A DNA stretch of 20,933 nt from CAYRIF01 sp964424205 (GTDB lineage Bacteria; Bacteroidota; Bacteroidia; Cytophagales; Cyclobacteriaceae): positions 1 through 20,933 of the forward strand of contig CAYRIF010000023.1 in assembly GCA_964424205.1 (NCBI GenBank). The letters are read 5' to 3'. Shown one piece after another: positions 1 through 8,733 of this stretch; position 1 is the first letter of the stretch, and the number at the start of each line of letters is the position of its first letter. The position numbers and the translations under genes were made by a program. Below the pieces are notes generated by a model, which was given only the letters and a program-made list of their open reading frames with translations, made no database searches and was not told the DNA's origin.

Positions 1-3000
1 CCACCTGTTGGTGAACCTTCCGTTAATGCATACTTCCCATTTTCACCACACATGGTCGCAATGTCAGCGATGGTGACCAGTGGCATTGGGTTGACGGTTA
101 TAACTACCTCATCAGTAGCTACTGTACAGCCCGATATGTTATCTGTTATCGCTACAGTATAATTGGTCGTCGTATTTGGTGTTGCAATTGGATTGGCAAT
201 AGTTGCATCATTCAGCCCTGTGCTTGGTGTCCACGAATACGCGTAATCAGCGGAGCCACCTGTGGCAGTGGGTGTACCACCTATTGTTACATTTTCTCCA
301 TTGCAAACGGTATGGTCTGTACCTGCATCTGCCATTACCTGACTAAACGTAGTAATACTTAATGTCATTGAGTTGCCTTCACAGCCATTAATACTTTCCG
401 ACGTGGATATGTTGCCAACAAACGGTGTGAGACCAAAACTAACAGTTACTGATGAATTTGGCGTATTAAATCCTCCACCTGAAACAACTACTCCACCGGC
501 ATCTACAATGTCAACGACATCCCAGTTATAAAGCGCACCTGTATGTGCTGTTACTTCATATGTTACCATTGTTTCACCAATACATAATTTAGTTTTCCCA
601 ACAATTGCATTCGCTTCAGGTAGGGAGTTAACTGCCACTTCTGTAGCGACTTGCGTGGCATTGCAGCCATTAGTGTCTGTGAAAGTAAGGGCTATACTGT
701 GTGTTCCAGCACCAGCCGCAACTGGGTCAAATCTGAAAATTCCTGCACCTAAATCAGTAACACCAGGACCTGAATAAGTGTACGCAGCACCAGGGATAGT
801 GATAAGTTCTATGCCATTTGCTTTGCCTCCTGAAATTACAATCGGAGAATCATTTACACAAAAATCAGCGAAACTATCTTGTGTTAAAACTGGATTTCCG
901 CGTATTTGAATGTTTTGATTTGCAGTATTTGAACAACCTGTTAGTAGATCTGTATAGCTGTAGGTTATTGTGTTTGACCCAACTATTACGCCTAATGCGT
1001 CGGAATCAAATTCATAAATCCCTGAGCCAACAAAAGTTTCATTTACTCCTATGCCTGAATAAACGCCTCCTGTTGGTGAAGCTTGATCAAGTATTGTCTT
1101 CCCACTCGATAGACAAGCGGCTGGAATGGTATTGAATGTAATCACTGGTTTTGTGTTTAGTGTAATCGTAATATCATCGGATGATGAAGCGCATGAGCCA
1201 TTTGAAATAGTCCATCTAAATGTGTTAACACCTGGACTTAAATTGGTAACGCCAGTAATGGAACTGCTAGGAACTGTTACTATTCCTGTCCCCGTTATTA
1301 CGGTCCATATTCCTGTCCCAATTGTTGGTGTATTCGCACTTAACGTGCCTGATGTCATGTCGCACATGTTAATATCAAATCCTGCATTTGCAGTTGTAGG
1401 CACATCATTTCTTGTGATAGTTATTTCATCAAATGTGGGGGCGCAAATACCATTGGAGATAGTCCATCTAAAGGTGTTAACACCAACACTTAAATTTGTA
1501 GCCCCTGTTGTAGGATTCGTGGAGTTGCTGACAACGCCTCCACCTGTAATTGTTGTCCATACACCGCTGCCAATGGTTGGGGTATTTCCCCCTAGGTTTG
1601 CATAATTACTTGCGCAAACAATATTATCTATTCCTACAATTGCTGCTGACGGGTTTTTAGTGATGTTAATTTTGACTACATCATTAGCGGCACTACATGA
1701 GCCAACGCCATCAGGATCATCCGTGGTTAGCGTAAATTCTACAAAGCCAGTGGTAGCATCTGCGGCTGTCGGTGTGTAGTCAGCGGTAACGTTGGGAAAG
1801 GCTCCACCCGTATTTGTTAAAATGCCATTTCCTGTTAATATTGACCAACTTCCTGTATTGGCACCATCACCTATTGTACCTGAAAGATTAATAGGTGTGC
1901 TTTCACAAATTGTAAAACCTGCTCCAGCATCGGCTGTTGGCGCAAGGCTTAATGAGATTTTTATCATATCACCTACTACGTTGCAGATTCCTGAAGGGTC
2001 GGTTGTTAAAGTCAATTCGACATACCCTAGTGCTATATCTGCTAGGGTAGGGGTGTAGTCTGTTGTAACATTAGGAAAAGCATTGATGCTTGGACTAAGT
2101 GATCCACTTCCCGTTGTAATATTCCAATGACCAGAAGCCGCTGCTCCTCCAATTACGCCGCTTACAGCAATGGGTGCTATGGCATTTGCATTGATACATG
2201 TTTCAGAATCTATGCCTGCAGCAGCGGTAGCTTCTGCAGAAATTGCAACGTTTATATCATCAAATACCACTGGACAGGCGCTGCCTCCTGCCGTTGCTGT
2301 AAACCTGAAAGTTACAGTTTGACCAATATCTGCTAGTGTTGGTGTATAATTGGCGGTGAAGATTGGGAATGCACCACCAATTGGCGTTATTATTCCACCC
2401 CCAGTTACTACAGACCAACTACCTGTAGTAGCGCCATCGCCAATTGTTCCTGATAGATTGATTGTATTTATGCCGCATGAAGAAAAGTCTGCACCTGCGT
2501 TAGCAGTAGCGGCAAGACTTAATGTGATTTTTACAATATCTGTAGCTGGATTACATGGCCCTGCTCCATCAGGATCATCTGTTGTTAATGCTAATTCTAC
2601 GAAACCTACTGCGATGTCGGCAAGTGTTGGGGTATAATCAGCAGTTACTCCAGGAAATGTATTTGTACTGGTGCTAATCGTTCCACTTCCTGATGAGATA
2701 CTCCAGTTTCCGCTAGACGCACCTGCGCCAATTGTACCTGATACAGGGATTGGTGATAGTAGGGAAGGGCTTATACAAGTTTCAAAATCAATCCCTGCAA
2801 CCGCTGTTGCACCATTTTCTATGATGATATCTAATTCTTTAAATGCATCAGTGCAGCCTCCAGAAGCAGTTAATCTAAAGGTTAATGTGTTTCCTGCATC
2901 TCCGGAATCTACGGTGTACATTGCCGAAACGGTTGAAAATGCAGTACTGCTACTGCCAAGCGTACCTACTCCTCCTACTACAGTCCAAATACCACTAGTA

Positions 3001-3170
3001 GATGATCCACTTAAAATACCTACCAGGTTTATGGTAGCATTACATGCTGCATAATCCGAAGTCACAACTGCAATGCTGCAGTCTGCATCATTGTCTGAAG
3101 CAAAGGACTTGTTATTCGAAAATAAGGACAGTAAAAGAAGTAGTATAGAGAAGTAGCCGATTTTTTTCAT
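1..3170 (-). CDS. Very large exported PKD-like repeat protein (C-terminus outside window)
   Basis: The reverse strand is open from an ATG at 3170 to the window edge, giving 1056 complete codons with no stop. Residues 1-24 are a signal peptide (MKKIGYFSILLLL..., cleavage near FAS/DND). The rest is a chain of beta-rich units of about 80-95 residues. Early units carry G-x-W-x-I-x(2)-G-x-G, then a YTPTLADIA-like turn and a (V/T)xLTxTT strand (residues about 42-505). Two shorter units follow (about 510-671) with NTFRWTISNG, then more divergent PKD/Ig-like units with paired cysteines to the end. Such repeats are typical of T9SS-secreted Bacteroidota surface or gliding-associated proteins. A C-terminal sorting domain would be expected beyond the left edge but cannot be seen. 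It lies 126 bp downstream of the subtilase gene on the same strand. The plus-strand open frames over this stretch are antisense shadows. Exact role unknown; adhesin or extracellular matrix protein is an inference. Confidence 0.9.
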   Translation of the reverse strand, partial: MKKIGYFSILLLLLSLFSNNKSFASDNDADCSIAVVTSDYAACNATINLVGILSGSSTSGIWTVVGGVGTLGSSSTAFSTVSAMYTVDSGDAGNTLTFRLTASGGCTDAFKELDIIIENGATAVAGIDFETCISPSLLSPIPVSGTIGAGASSGNWSISSGSGTISTSTNTFPGVTADYTPTLADIAVGFVELALTTDDPDGAGPCNPATDIVKITLSLAATANAGADFSSCGINTINLSGTIGDGATTGSWSVVTGGGIITPIGGAFPIFTANYTPTLADIGQTVTFRFTATAGGSACPVVFDDINVAISAEATAAAGIDSETCINANAIAPIAVSGVIGGAAASGHWNITTGSGSLSPSINAFPNVTTDYTPTLADIALGYVELTLTTDPSGICNVVGDMIKISLSLAPTADAGAGFTICESTPINLSGTIGDGANTGSWSILTGNGILTNTGGAFPNVTADYTPTAADATTGFVEFTLTTDDPDGVGSCSAANDVVKINITKNPSAAIVGIDNIVCASNYANLGGNTPTIGSGVWTTITGGGVVSNSTNPTTGATNLSVGVNTFRWTISNGICAPTFDEITITRNDVPTTANAGFDINMCDMTSGTLSANTPTIGTGIWTVITGTGIVTVPSSSITGVTNLSPGVNTFRWTISNGSCASSSDDITITLNTKPVITFNTIPAACLSSGKTILDQASPTGGVYSGIGVNETFVGSGIYEFDSDALGVIVGSNTITYSYTDLLTGCSNTANQNIQIRGNPVLTQDSFADFCVNDSPIVISGGKANGIELITIPGAAYTYSGPGVTDLGAGIFRFDPVAAGAGTHSIALTFTDTNGCNATQVATEVAVNSLPEANAIVGKTKLCIGETMVTYEVTAHTGALYNWDVVDIVDAGGVVVSGGGFNTPNSSVTVSFGLTPFVGNISTSESINGCEGNSMTLSITTFSQVMADAGTDHTVCNGENVTIGGTPTATGGSADYAYSWTPSTGLNDATIANPIATPNTTTNYTVAITDNISGCTVATDEVVITVNPMPLVTIADIATMCGENGKYALTEGSPTG
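1640..2810 (-). repeat. Two-copy higher-order repeat (about 190 aa) inside the PKD-like gene
   Basis: In the encoded protein, residues about 122-312 and 315-505 are two copies of the same two-unit block. The first unit of each block begins TAxAGIDxETC and the second begins TAxAGAxF. The second units share NLSGTIGDGA(T/N)TGSWS. The offset is 190-193 residues (about 570 bp). This suggests duplication of a pair of units rather than of single units. Confidence 0.7.
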
Positions 3171-3200
3171 AGTATATAGTTTCGATTTTCGTATATACCA

Positions 3201-3208
3201 CAAAAATA
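3201..3208 (-). promoter_or_regulatory. Candidate -7 box for the PKD-like repeat gene
   Basis: Read on the minus strand this is TATTTTTG, a full match to the Bacteroidota -7 consensus TAnnTTTG. It lies 30 bp upstream of the ATG at 3170. No TTG is found at the usual -33 distance, so the call is weak. It would let the gene be transcribed separately from the upstream subtilase gene. Confidence 0.3.
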
Positions 3209-3296
3209 CATGTAGTACTTGGGAATAGTGTTTCAGATGTTTTACTAACTATACACTTGTACCAAAAGTCTGTAAAGTTAACTTTTATAGTAAGTG

Positions 3297-6200
3297 CTAA
3301 AAGATGATAATTGTGCGCTGAGCGTACTCGATATCATCAGCGGTTATATTTATTAAATACATCCCTGATTTTAGAAAGCTTAAATCAATCGTTTTTGTCG
3401 TGCTATTTTGAAGAATGCTACTGGAATAAACAATTTTTCCTTGGGTGCTGAATATAGTCATTTGAATAGGTTTGGTATTCTTCTGTAAGCCGGAAATTGT
3501 AAATTTCCCTAACGATGGGTTTGGGTAAACTATAAATTCTTCTCTAAAATCATCTTCAACGCCTGTGATGCTGCGCACTACCAACTGTTTTGCTAAGCTG
3601 CTGGTGCAGCCATTGCTATTTTCCGAAGTAAGCCTGATGTTATAAATTCCTGGGATAGTAAATCCTTTTGAAAAAGTAGAATCAGTAGTGGTAAAGCCAT
3701 CTTCAAATACCCAATGGCGAGAAACGGTATTTTTGGAGATATCTGCGAAATGAACTTTGGTACCTTCTGAAATAATTAAGGTATCAGGGGTGAATGTAAA
3801 ATCTATTGATGAAGCTTTTACTATAACTTTTACTTGCTCAATCTCTCCTAAGTAACCATTTTCAGATTTTGTCACATAAAACGATTGTGACTGATGTAGC
3901 ACGGGTGTTGTATATGATTCTCCTTCTTGCAAAAGTGTTGTGAGGGAAGCATCTGCATAGAACTTGTAATTTGTCCCCGGATTTGGTGTTAAAATGGCTG
4001 ATTCGCCACTACAAATTTCAGTTTGGGAAATGATTGGAGGATTTGTATTATATAAAGCGTACAGTACTTTGGCAGTAACGATAGAATTTTTAAGTTCTTC
4101 AAGACTTTCACCAGCTGCCAGTACAAAGGCTATTTTTGTACTTTCTTTATCGATTAGTGTAGCGGTCTTAGATGAAAGCATGTTGGCGACATCATTCCCT
4201 TCTCCTTGGGCACCAGCATTTAGACTGTCACTCACCGATAAGTAATGAAACTTTTCGGCTTTTGTAAATATGCTAGGTAAATCAGCGGTATTGCCATTTT
4301 CATTCCCTAAGTCAATCGCATTATATATTGCTTCTTGATTGCTAATCAAAGCAATGCCACTATATAAGTTGTTTTCAGCAGCATCGAAAACATAGCCTAG
4401 GTTATTTGCACCATCCCATCCCGCTTTATTTTTAGTCCAGTTATTAATATTCCATTCTGAAAATAGGCCAGCATATAAATTATGTAGCGTACCCCCGCTT
4501 TGGTTAGTGATGCGATATGCTACAATAACAAAATCATTGGCAACATCATGGGTACTTGCTATAATTTTCTGTTCAATCTTTAATCCTATTGAATCTTTGT
4601 CATTAAAAACGGATCGAACATCGATATCAGTAACCGAGTTGTAATAATGTTTAATGATTTCGTCCTGTTGGAAGTTATTGTTAAGTGAATAATCATTGAA
4701 ATTGTTGACGATGTTGTCAACCACTTTTTCTTCACTGATGCCAATGCCTAAACCAATGTGATCTGCCAAAGTATTATACTTATATTTAAAGCCATTTCCT
4801 ATACTGAACTGTTCATCTGCATAGGGTAGTCGTCCATTACTGTGAATCGTAAATGCTATTTTTTTAGTATCTATTTTTAAATGTTCTGAACGGACAGTGA
4901 TATCAAAATACTGGTAGTCATCGTAATCTGTATCGCTGAAGCCTAACCTGAAATTTAGCTTTTCGTTATTCGGTATTGCAGGGTCAATATATACTGTGAA
5001 TGGAGCATCATTATTATTTTTTTCTTCCATTGTTAGCAATTTCCCCAAAGTAAAATCACCCTGTAGAATAGTCACATAAGGTGATTCGCAGGTTAATGAA
5101 ACTTGTGCATTTGCAGTTTCGTTAAGTAGGTTAATGAACGCTGTTTTAATTTTCAGTGTATCTCCTCCCAGCGCTACTGGGTTTCCTACGGTATTTTCAT
5201 ACGCAAAATCAGTTACTCTTAGCGCAGGTAGGTTGTACGGAGAAATAGCTTTTAGTGCATTTAATCTACCTTTTCCAAGCATTTCAAAGTAAGAGGCATT
5301 CTCTGTAATGCCATATATATCGTCGGCAGCCAATCGGATTTTTTGCATTACTTGTCGGGCATTCAGATTTGGGTACCTTGATCTTACGAGTGCAGCCACA
5401 CCTGCTACCATAGGTGATGAGAAAGAGGAGCCTGTTTTATAGCCATATCCCCCTCCTTTTTTGGTCGTATATATATGTTCTCCTGGCGCAAGAATATCTA
5501 TTTTACGACTAAACGTGGCAAAAGCTGCTTTTTGATCTAGATTATTAGAGGCGCCTACCGATAATACATTGGCGTAGGATGCTGGATAAAAATCTAAATT
5601 GAGATTTGTGTTTCCTGCAGCTGCAACTATTACCACATCTAAATCTTTTACCACATAGTCAATGATGTCTTTTGCGTAATTTGAGAACGAATTGGGACTT
5701 CCCCATGATAGATTGATGACTTGGCATCCCTGTTCGGCGGCATACAATATGGCTTCATATCCTTGGTTGAAACTTTTGTCGTTTCTAAAGACTTTAATCG
5801 GCATCATCTTTGAATTAAACCCTAGTCCTGCCATGCCGATGCCGTTGTCTGCTTTGGCAGCGCTTATTCCGGCGACTCCTAATCCATGCGAATGTACATA
5901 GGTGGGATCGTTGTCATTTTCTGCCATATCCCAGCCATAATAATTATCTACATAGCCATCTCCATCATCATCTAAACCGTTAATGGGGTCGTTATCATTG
6001 TACTTAATATTGTCTGTAATATCTTCATGATCCAGTGCTATTCCTGTATCTAATATGCCAATAGCAATATTGCTATCTCCTTTTTCAAATTCCCAGGCTT
6101 CATATGCTTTAACAATAGCTAGATAGGTTTGCAAGCCACTGTCGATTGCGGCACCAGGGTCATTTGGGATATACAAAGGTTTCGGCAGAAAATAAGGTTC

Positions 6201-6614
6201 TGCATAAATTACATTATCAAACGTAAGTAATTGATTGATTTTCTTTACCAAATCCTCACCTTGCGGTAGTTGTATTTTATAAATATTAGACAGGTTGTTT
6301 TTTATGCTGTTTCTTTTAGCTGTTTGTTTTTTTGTAGTAGGTATTGCTTTAACGCAGGATGTGCCACCAATGGCTTTTGTCAGTGCTTCAATATCATTTG
6401 AAACACTTCCGTTGGAAGGTTCAGGTTTTAGTTTAAGAACAATAATATTTTTCTTATATCCCTCCGAAGTAATATTTTCGGGAAGTTGGTATGCTTTTTT
6501 ACTTTGCGAAAAGGAACGCACCACCAAACACAACAGTAATGGTAGTAGCAGGGATTTGTATGAAATTGTTTTGGTCAATTTATTCTTAAAACTATTGAAG
6601 TGTAAAAATACCAT
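3297..6614 (-). CDS. S8 family serine peptidase (subtilase) with PKD and T9SS sorting domains
   Basis: A secreted subtilisin-like endopeptidase of 1105 residues from the chosen ATG at 6614. The frame is open to an ATG at 6719, but starting at 6614 puts one clear signal peptide at the N-terminus (hydrophobic LLLPLLLCLVV, cleavage after SFSQ). With this start the catalytic triad is Asp189 (GILDTG), His243 (HGLGVAG) and Ser397 (GSSFSSPMVAG), with oxyanion Asn335 (AAAGN). An Asp-rich NGLDDDGDGYVDN loop near residues 212-224 is typical of Bacteroidota subtilases and may bind calcium. Residues 938-1017 form a PKD-like domain (HWVFEDG, GIYNIRLT). Residues 1019-1105 are a type A T9SS C-terminal domain (VYPNPSLGKF ... 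LSFLKSGMYLINI), so export across the outer membrane by T9SS is expected. It may form a surface-protein unit with the downstream repeat protein. Substrate unknown. Confidence 0.92.
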   Translation of the reverse strand: MVFLHFNSFKNKLTKTISYKSLLLPLLLCLVVRSFSQSKKAYQLPENITSEGYKKNIIVLKLKPEPSNGSVSNDIEALTKAIGGTSCVKAIPTTKKQTAKRNSIKNNLSNIYKIQLPQGEDLVKKINQLLTFDNVIYAEPYFLPKPLYIPNDPGAAIDSGLQTYLAIVKAYEAWEFEKGDSNIAIGILDTGIALDHEDITDNIKYNDNDPINGLDDDGDGYVDNYYGWDMAENDNDPTYVHSHGLGVAGISAAKADNGIGMAGLGFNSKMMPIKVFRNDKSFNQGYEAILYAAEQGCQVINLSWGSPNSFSNYAKDIIDYVVKDLDVVIVAAAGNTNLNLDFYPASYANVLSVGASNNLDQKAAFATFSRKIDILAPGEHIYTTKKGGGYGYKTGSSFSSPMVAGVAALVRSRYPNLNARQVMQKIRLAADDIYGITENASYFEMLGKGRLNALKAISPYNLPALRVTDFAYENTVGNPVALGGDTLKIKTAFINLLNETANAQVSLTCESPYVTILQGDFTLGKLLTMEEKNNNDAPFTVYIDPAIPNNEKLNFRLGFSDTDYDDYQYFDITVRSEHLKIDTKKIAFTIHSNGRLPYADEQFSIGNGFKYKYNTLADHIGLGIGISEEKVVDNIVNNFNDYSLNNNFQQDEIIKHYYNSVTDIDVRSVFNDKDSIGLKIEQKIIASTHDVANDFVIVAYRITNQSGGTLHNLYAGLFSEWNINNWTKNKAGWDGANNLGYVFDAAENNLYSGIALISNQEAIYNAIDLGNENGNTADLPSIFTKAEKFHYLSVSDSLNAGAQGEGNDVANMLSSKTATLIDKESTKIAFVLAAGESLEELKNSIVTAKVLYALYNTNPPIISQTEICSGESAILTPNPGTNYKFYADASLTTLLQEGESYTTPVLHQSQSFYVTKSENGYLGEIEQVKVIVKASSIDFTFTPDTLIISEGTKVHFADISKNTVSRHWVFEDGFTTTDSTFSKGFTIPGIYNIRLTSENSNGCTSSLAKQLVVRSITGVEDDFREEFIVYPNPSLGKFTISGLQKNTKPIQMTIFSTQGKIVYSSSILQNSTTKTIDLSFLKSGMYLINITADDIEYAQRTIIIF

Positions 6615-6724
6615 GCAACGAGATGTTTTCTGCAGCAAATAGTAAGAATAGCTACTGAGTGTACTATTTTTTAGGAATAACACGGATAGTAATACTATTT
6701 TAATTTTATGCAGATGCACGGCAG

Positions 6725-6786
6725 ACCCGCCTAATAGAGGCGAAAGAAGCAGATTATATACGGCATATTGATATTAAATGGCATTA
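6725..6786. repeat. Dispersed intergenic element, copy 1
   Basis: About 62 bp that align with 16474-16539 in the same orientation. The shared parts are ACCCGCC, a short hairpin, GAAAGAA, GATTAT, CGG and AAATGG(C/T)ATTA. Here the hairpin is CGCCT-AATAG-AGGCG (6728-6742). It lies between the terminator of the PKD lipoprotein gene and the start of the subtilase gene. There are no flanking duplications or transposase, so a small REP/MITE-like or RNA-structure element is likely. Confidence 0.55.
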
Positions 6787-6810
6787 AGGGTAAATAGGAA
6801 GAAGGTAAAA

Positions 6811-6840
6811 AAAAGTCCCCTACAAAATGTTTGCAGGGGA
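6811..6840 (-). terminator. Rho-independent terminator of the PKD lipoprotein gene
   Basis: Read on the minus strand, TCCCCTGCAAA and TTTGTAGGGGA form an 11-bp stem (one G-T pair) with a three-base loop. The stem is followed by CTTTTTTTT. It lies 12 bp past the lipoprotein stop codon. Confidence 0.85.
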
Positions 6841-6851
6841 AAGTAAGTACA

Positions 6852-7646
6852 TTAATATTTTTGAATTTTAATATCGACTAAAATTCTTTTGCTATCTACA
6901 TCTTTTACTTTTATGACACCTTTTTTTCCATTCGCATTTTCAAAAAGGATTACACCTTTATACGTACCTGGAAAACTCCCTAAATCACCAGTGAGGTCTA
7001 GATTATCCAATAGTTGATCAGTAGCCATGCTGTCAAAGTTTGCAACGTCAAATGCTGATGTTACATAGTTAACGAATGTTGAGTGCGTAGCATTTGGAAT
7101 ATTGTATTTCGATGCTGTTGGCGTTTCAAATAGGTTAATGATTCCATCAAAACTATTAAAAGCAATGTCAATGCCAGCCCCATTGTCAGCGGTGACTTCG
7201 TTGTTTTTGTAACCCAGTCCGGATTGTGTAGAAAAGAAACGTCCGTAGGTAGCATCTCCACCAGTGATACTAAATTCAACATCGGCAAATGCTGAGATGG
7301 CGCTGTGTCCAGGGATAACAAGTGTTTTTATAGTTGTTGCCTCTTTTTTGCCATCTGAAGTTTTTAATGTTATTTCCAATCCACCTGCTTTTTCTACGGA
7401 CAGTGTGGGTGACTTTTCATTGGAAGCACTAATGCTTGCCCCTTCACCAAATGTCCATTCGTAACTTGTAGCAGCAGTGGAATTATTGTTTATTGTAATT
7501 GTTGCATTTGGAGCATCTCCACTCACGGTCACTTCAAATTTCGCATCCAGTACTTCTGGTGTTACTCCTTCCTTTTCTTTGGAGCAACCTGCCAGCAGGA
7601 TGAGGGCAATAAATAATATCGAGTTTACCTTAATTATCGTTTTCAT
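6852..7646 (-). CDS. PKD-domain lipoprotein
   Basis: 264 residues from the ATG at 7646. The frame extends to 7724, but a good -7 box (7683-7690) lies inside that extension. The 7646 start also gives a clean lipoprotein signal: MKTIIKVN, a hydrophobic stretch, then LLAGC with the lipidated cysteine at 21, followed by SKEKEG. Residues about 33-115 resemble a PKD domain (SYEWTFGEG, then a SxxKSPTLSVEKAG-like turn). The remaining 150 residues are a beta-rich domain I do not recognise. Likely anchored in the outer membrane or cell surface, where PKD domains usually mediate protein or glycan contacts. It has its own terminator and so appears to be a single-gene unit. Function unknown. Confidence 0.85.
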   Translation of the reverse strand: MKTIIKVNSILFIALILLAGCSKEKEGVTPEVLDAKFEVTVSGDAPNATITINNNSTAATSYEWTFGEGASISASNEKSPTLSVEKAGGLEITLKTSDGKKEATTIKTLVIPGHSAISAFADVEFSITGGDATYGRFFSTQSGLGYKNNEVTADNGAGIDIAFNSFDGIINLFETPTASKYNIPNATHSTFVNYVTSAFDVANFDSMATDQLLDNLDLTGDLGSFPGTYKGVILFENANGKKGVIKVKDVDSKRILVDIKIQKY

Positions 7647-7682
7647 TATAAAAAATATTAAAATAGTTATAAAAATATATTT

Positions 7683-7690
7683 CAAAAGTA
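7683..7690 (-). promoter_or_regulatory. Candidate promoter -7 box of the PKD lipoprotein gene
   Basis: On the minus strand this is TACTTTTG, a full TAnnTTTG match 36 bp before the ATG at 7646. A TTTG (minus strand, 7715-7718) sits 24 bp further upstream, slightly further than the usual -33 spacing. This supports the shorter start of the gene. Confidence 0.45.
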
Positions 7691-7807
7691 GACTTAAATC
7701 ATATAAAAATAAACTCAAAACCATGAAATATGTCTCTAGCGTAATATTTCTATGTATTTAGTATGAAAATTTTAAGATAATAAAGTGTTGTGGTGGTATT
7801 ATATAAT

Positions 7808-7846
7808 AAAAAGGGTCAATGCTAATAATCAGCATTGACCCTTTTT
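7808..7846 (-). terminator. Terminator of rpoD, also able to work on the other strand
   Basis: A perfect 11-bp stem, GGGTCAATGCT / AGCATTGACCC (7813-7823 and 7831-7841), has a seven-base loop. It is flanked by five A and five T residues, so each strand reads as stem plus U-run. It lies 20 bp past the rpoD stop and insulates the lipoprotein gene downstream. Confidence 0.92.
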
Positions 7847-7866
7847 GGTGTATTAAGTATAAATTC

Positions 7867-8733
7867 TTATCCCAAATAAGGAATTAAGAGATTTATATTT
7901 GAGTTCGAGCTCAACTTACGGATTGCTTTATCCTTTATTTGTCTTACTCTTTCTCTTGTTAATCCTAAGTCATCACCAATTTCTTCCAAAGAAGATTTTG
8001 ACTCATGACCAATGCCAAAAAATCTTTTGACAACCTCTCTTTCTCTTTCCGAAAGAATAGTTAAGATTCTATCAATCTCAGTTTTCAAAGAATCTCTATA
8101 AGCAAGTCCTTCGTCTACAGAATCAGCCTTGTCATTTTTCAAAACATCCAGCAAAGAATTACTTTCTCCTTCTACAAACGGCGCATCAACTGATACTTGC
8201 TTGGTAGATGAACTCATCGTGTTTTTGATTTCATCAACAGTCAATTCCAAAAACTCTGCCAATTCTTCTTGTGTTGGTTCTCTTTCAAATTGTTGCTCCA
8301 TAATTGCAGAAGCATTGTTAATTTTTGATAAAGAACCAATTTTGTTTAATGGTAATCTCACCAACCTAGATTGGTCTGCTAAAGCTTGCATAATGGATTG
8401 TCTAATCCACCAAACAGCATACGAAATAAATTTAAATCCACGGGTTTCATCGAATTTTTTGGCTGCCTTAACGAGCCCTAAGTTACCTTCGTTGATTAAA
8501 TCATTTAACGGAATTCTACTGTTTTGATACTGTTTAGCTACTGAAACTACAAATCGTAAATTTGCTTTAGTTAATTTTTCCAAAGCGATTTCATCACCCT
8601 CTCGGATTCGTCTTGCCAAATCTACTTCTTCTTCCAAAGTCAAAAGATCAACTTTAGAAATGTCATTGAAGTACTTTTCCAACGTTTGACTATCTCTGTT
8701 GGTGATGGATTGTGTAATTTTTAATTGTCTCAT
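7867..8733 (-). CDS. rpoD: RNA polymerase primary sigma factor RpoD/SigA
   Basis: 288 residues, the usual length of the short Bacteroidota primary sigma factor, which lacks the long region 1.1. It directs core RNA polymerase to housekeeping promoters (TTG ... TAnnTTTG in this phylum). Region 1.2 is at about residues 15-45. Region 2 (about 50-120) contains NLRFVVSVAKQY, DLINEGNLGLVKAAKKFD and the promoter-melting/-10 reading GFKFISYAVWWIRQSI. Region 3 spans about 125-190 (PTQEELAEFLEL). Region 4 spans about 210-275 and ends in the helix-turn-helix SLEEIGDDLGL-TRERVRQI (248-267). The ATG at 8733 is the natural start, giving MRQLKITQSITNRDSQ as in homologues. It is followed by a strong terminator, so it is probably transcribed alone. 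Confidence 0.98.
   Translation of the reverse strand: MRQLKITQSITNRDSQTLEKYFNDISKVDLLTLEEEVDLARRIREGDEIALEKLTKANLRFVVSVAKQYQNSRIPLNDLINEGNLGLVKAAKKFDETRGFKFISYAVWWIRQSIMQALADQSRLVRLPLNKIGSLSKINNASAIMEQQFEREPTQEELAEFLELTVDEIKNTMSSSTKQVSVDAPFVEGESNSLLDVLKNDKADSVDEGLAYRDSLKTEIDRILTILSEREREVVKRFFGIGHESKSSLEEIGDDLGLTRERVRQIKDKAIRKLSSNSNINLLIPYLG

Noticed and set aside
818..3054. Six plus-strand open frames (818-1135, 1126-1605, 1792-2058, 2127-2336, 2350-2637, 2671-3054)
   Set aside because: They are antisense shadows of the uninterrupted 1056-codon minus-strand repeat gene; their Val/Pro-rich proteins reflect reverse-read Thr/Gly repeats and no start context or family is seen.
3994..6642. Plus-strand frames inside the subtilase gene (3994-4245, 5692-5901, 6295-6642)
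   Set aside because: They lie antisense to recognised protease, PKD or signal-peptide coding sequence and have no family features.
6615..6719. 35-residue N-terminal extension of the subtilase
   Set aside because: The extension adds a second hydrophobic stretch before a complete signal peptide; the ATG at 6614 gives a normal export signal. The longer start cannot be fully excluded.
7264..7761. Plus-strand frames 7264-7464 and 7477-7761, and minus-strand 7061-7321
   Set aside because: They are overlapped by the PKD lipoprotein gene with its clear lipobox and terminator; compositional shadows.
8129..8527. Plus-strand 132-aa frame inside rpoD
   Set aside because: It is antisense to the highly conserved sigma regions 2-4.
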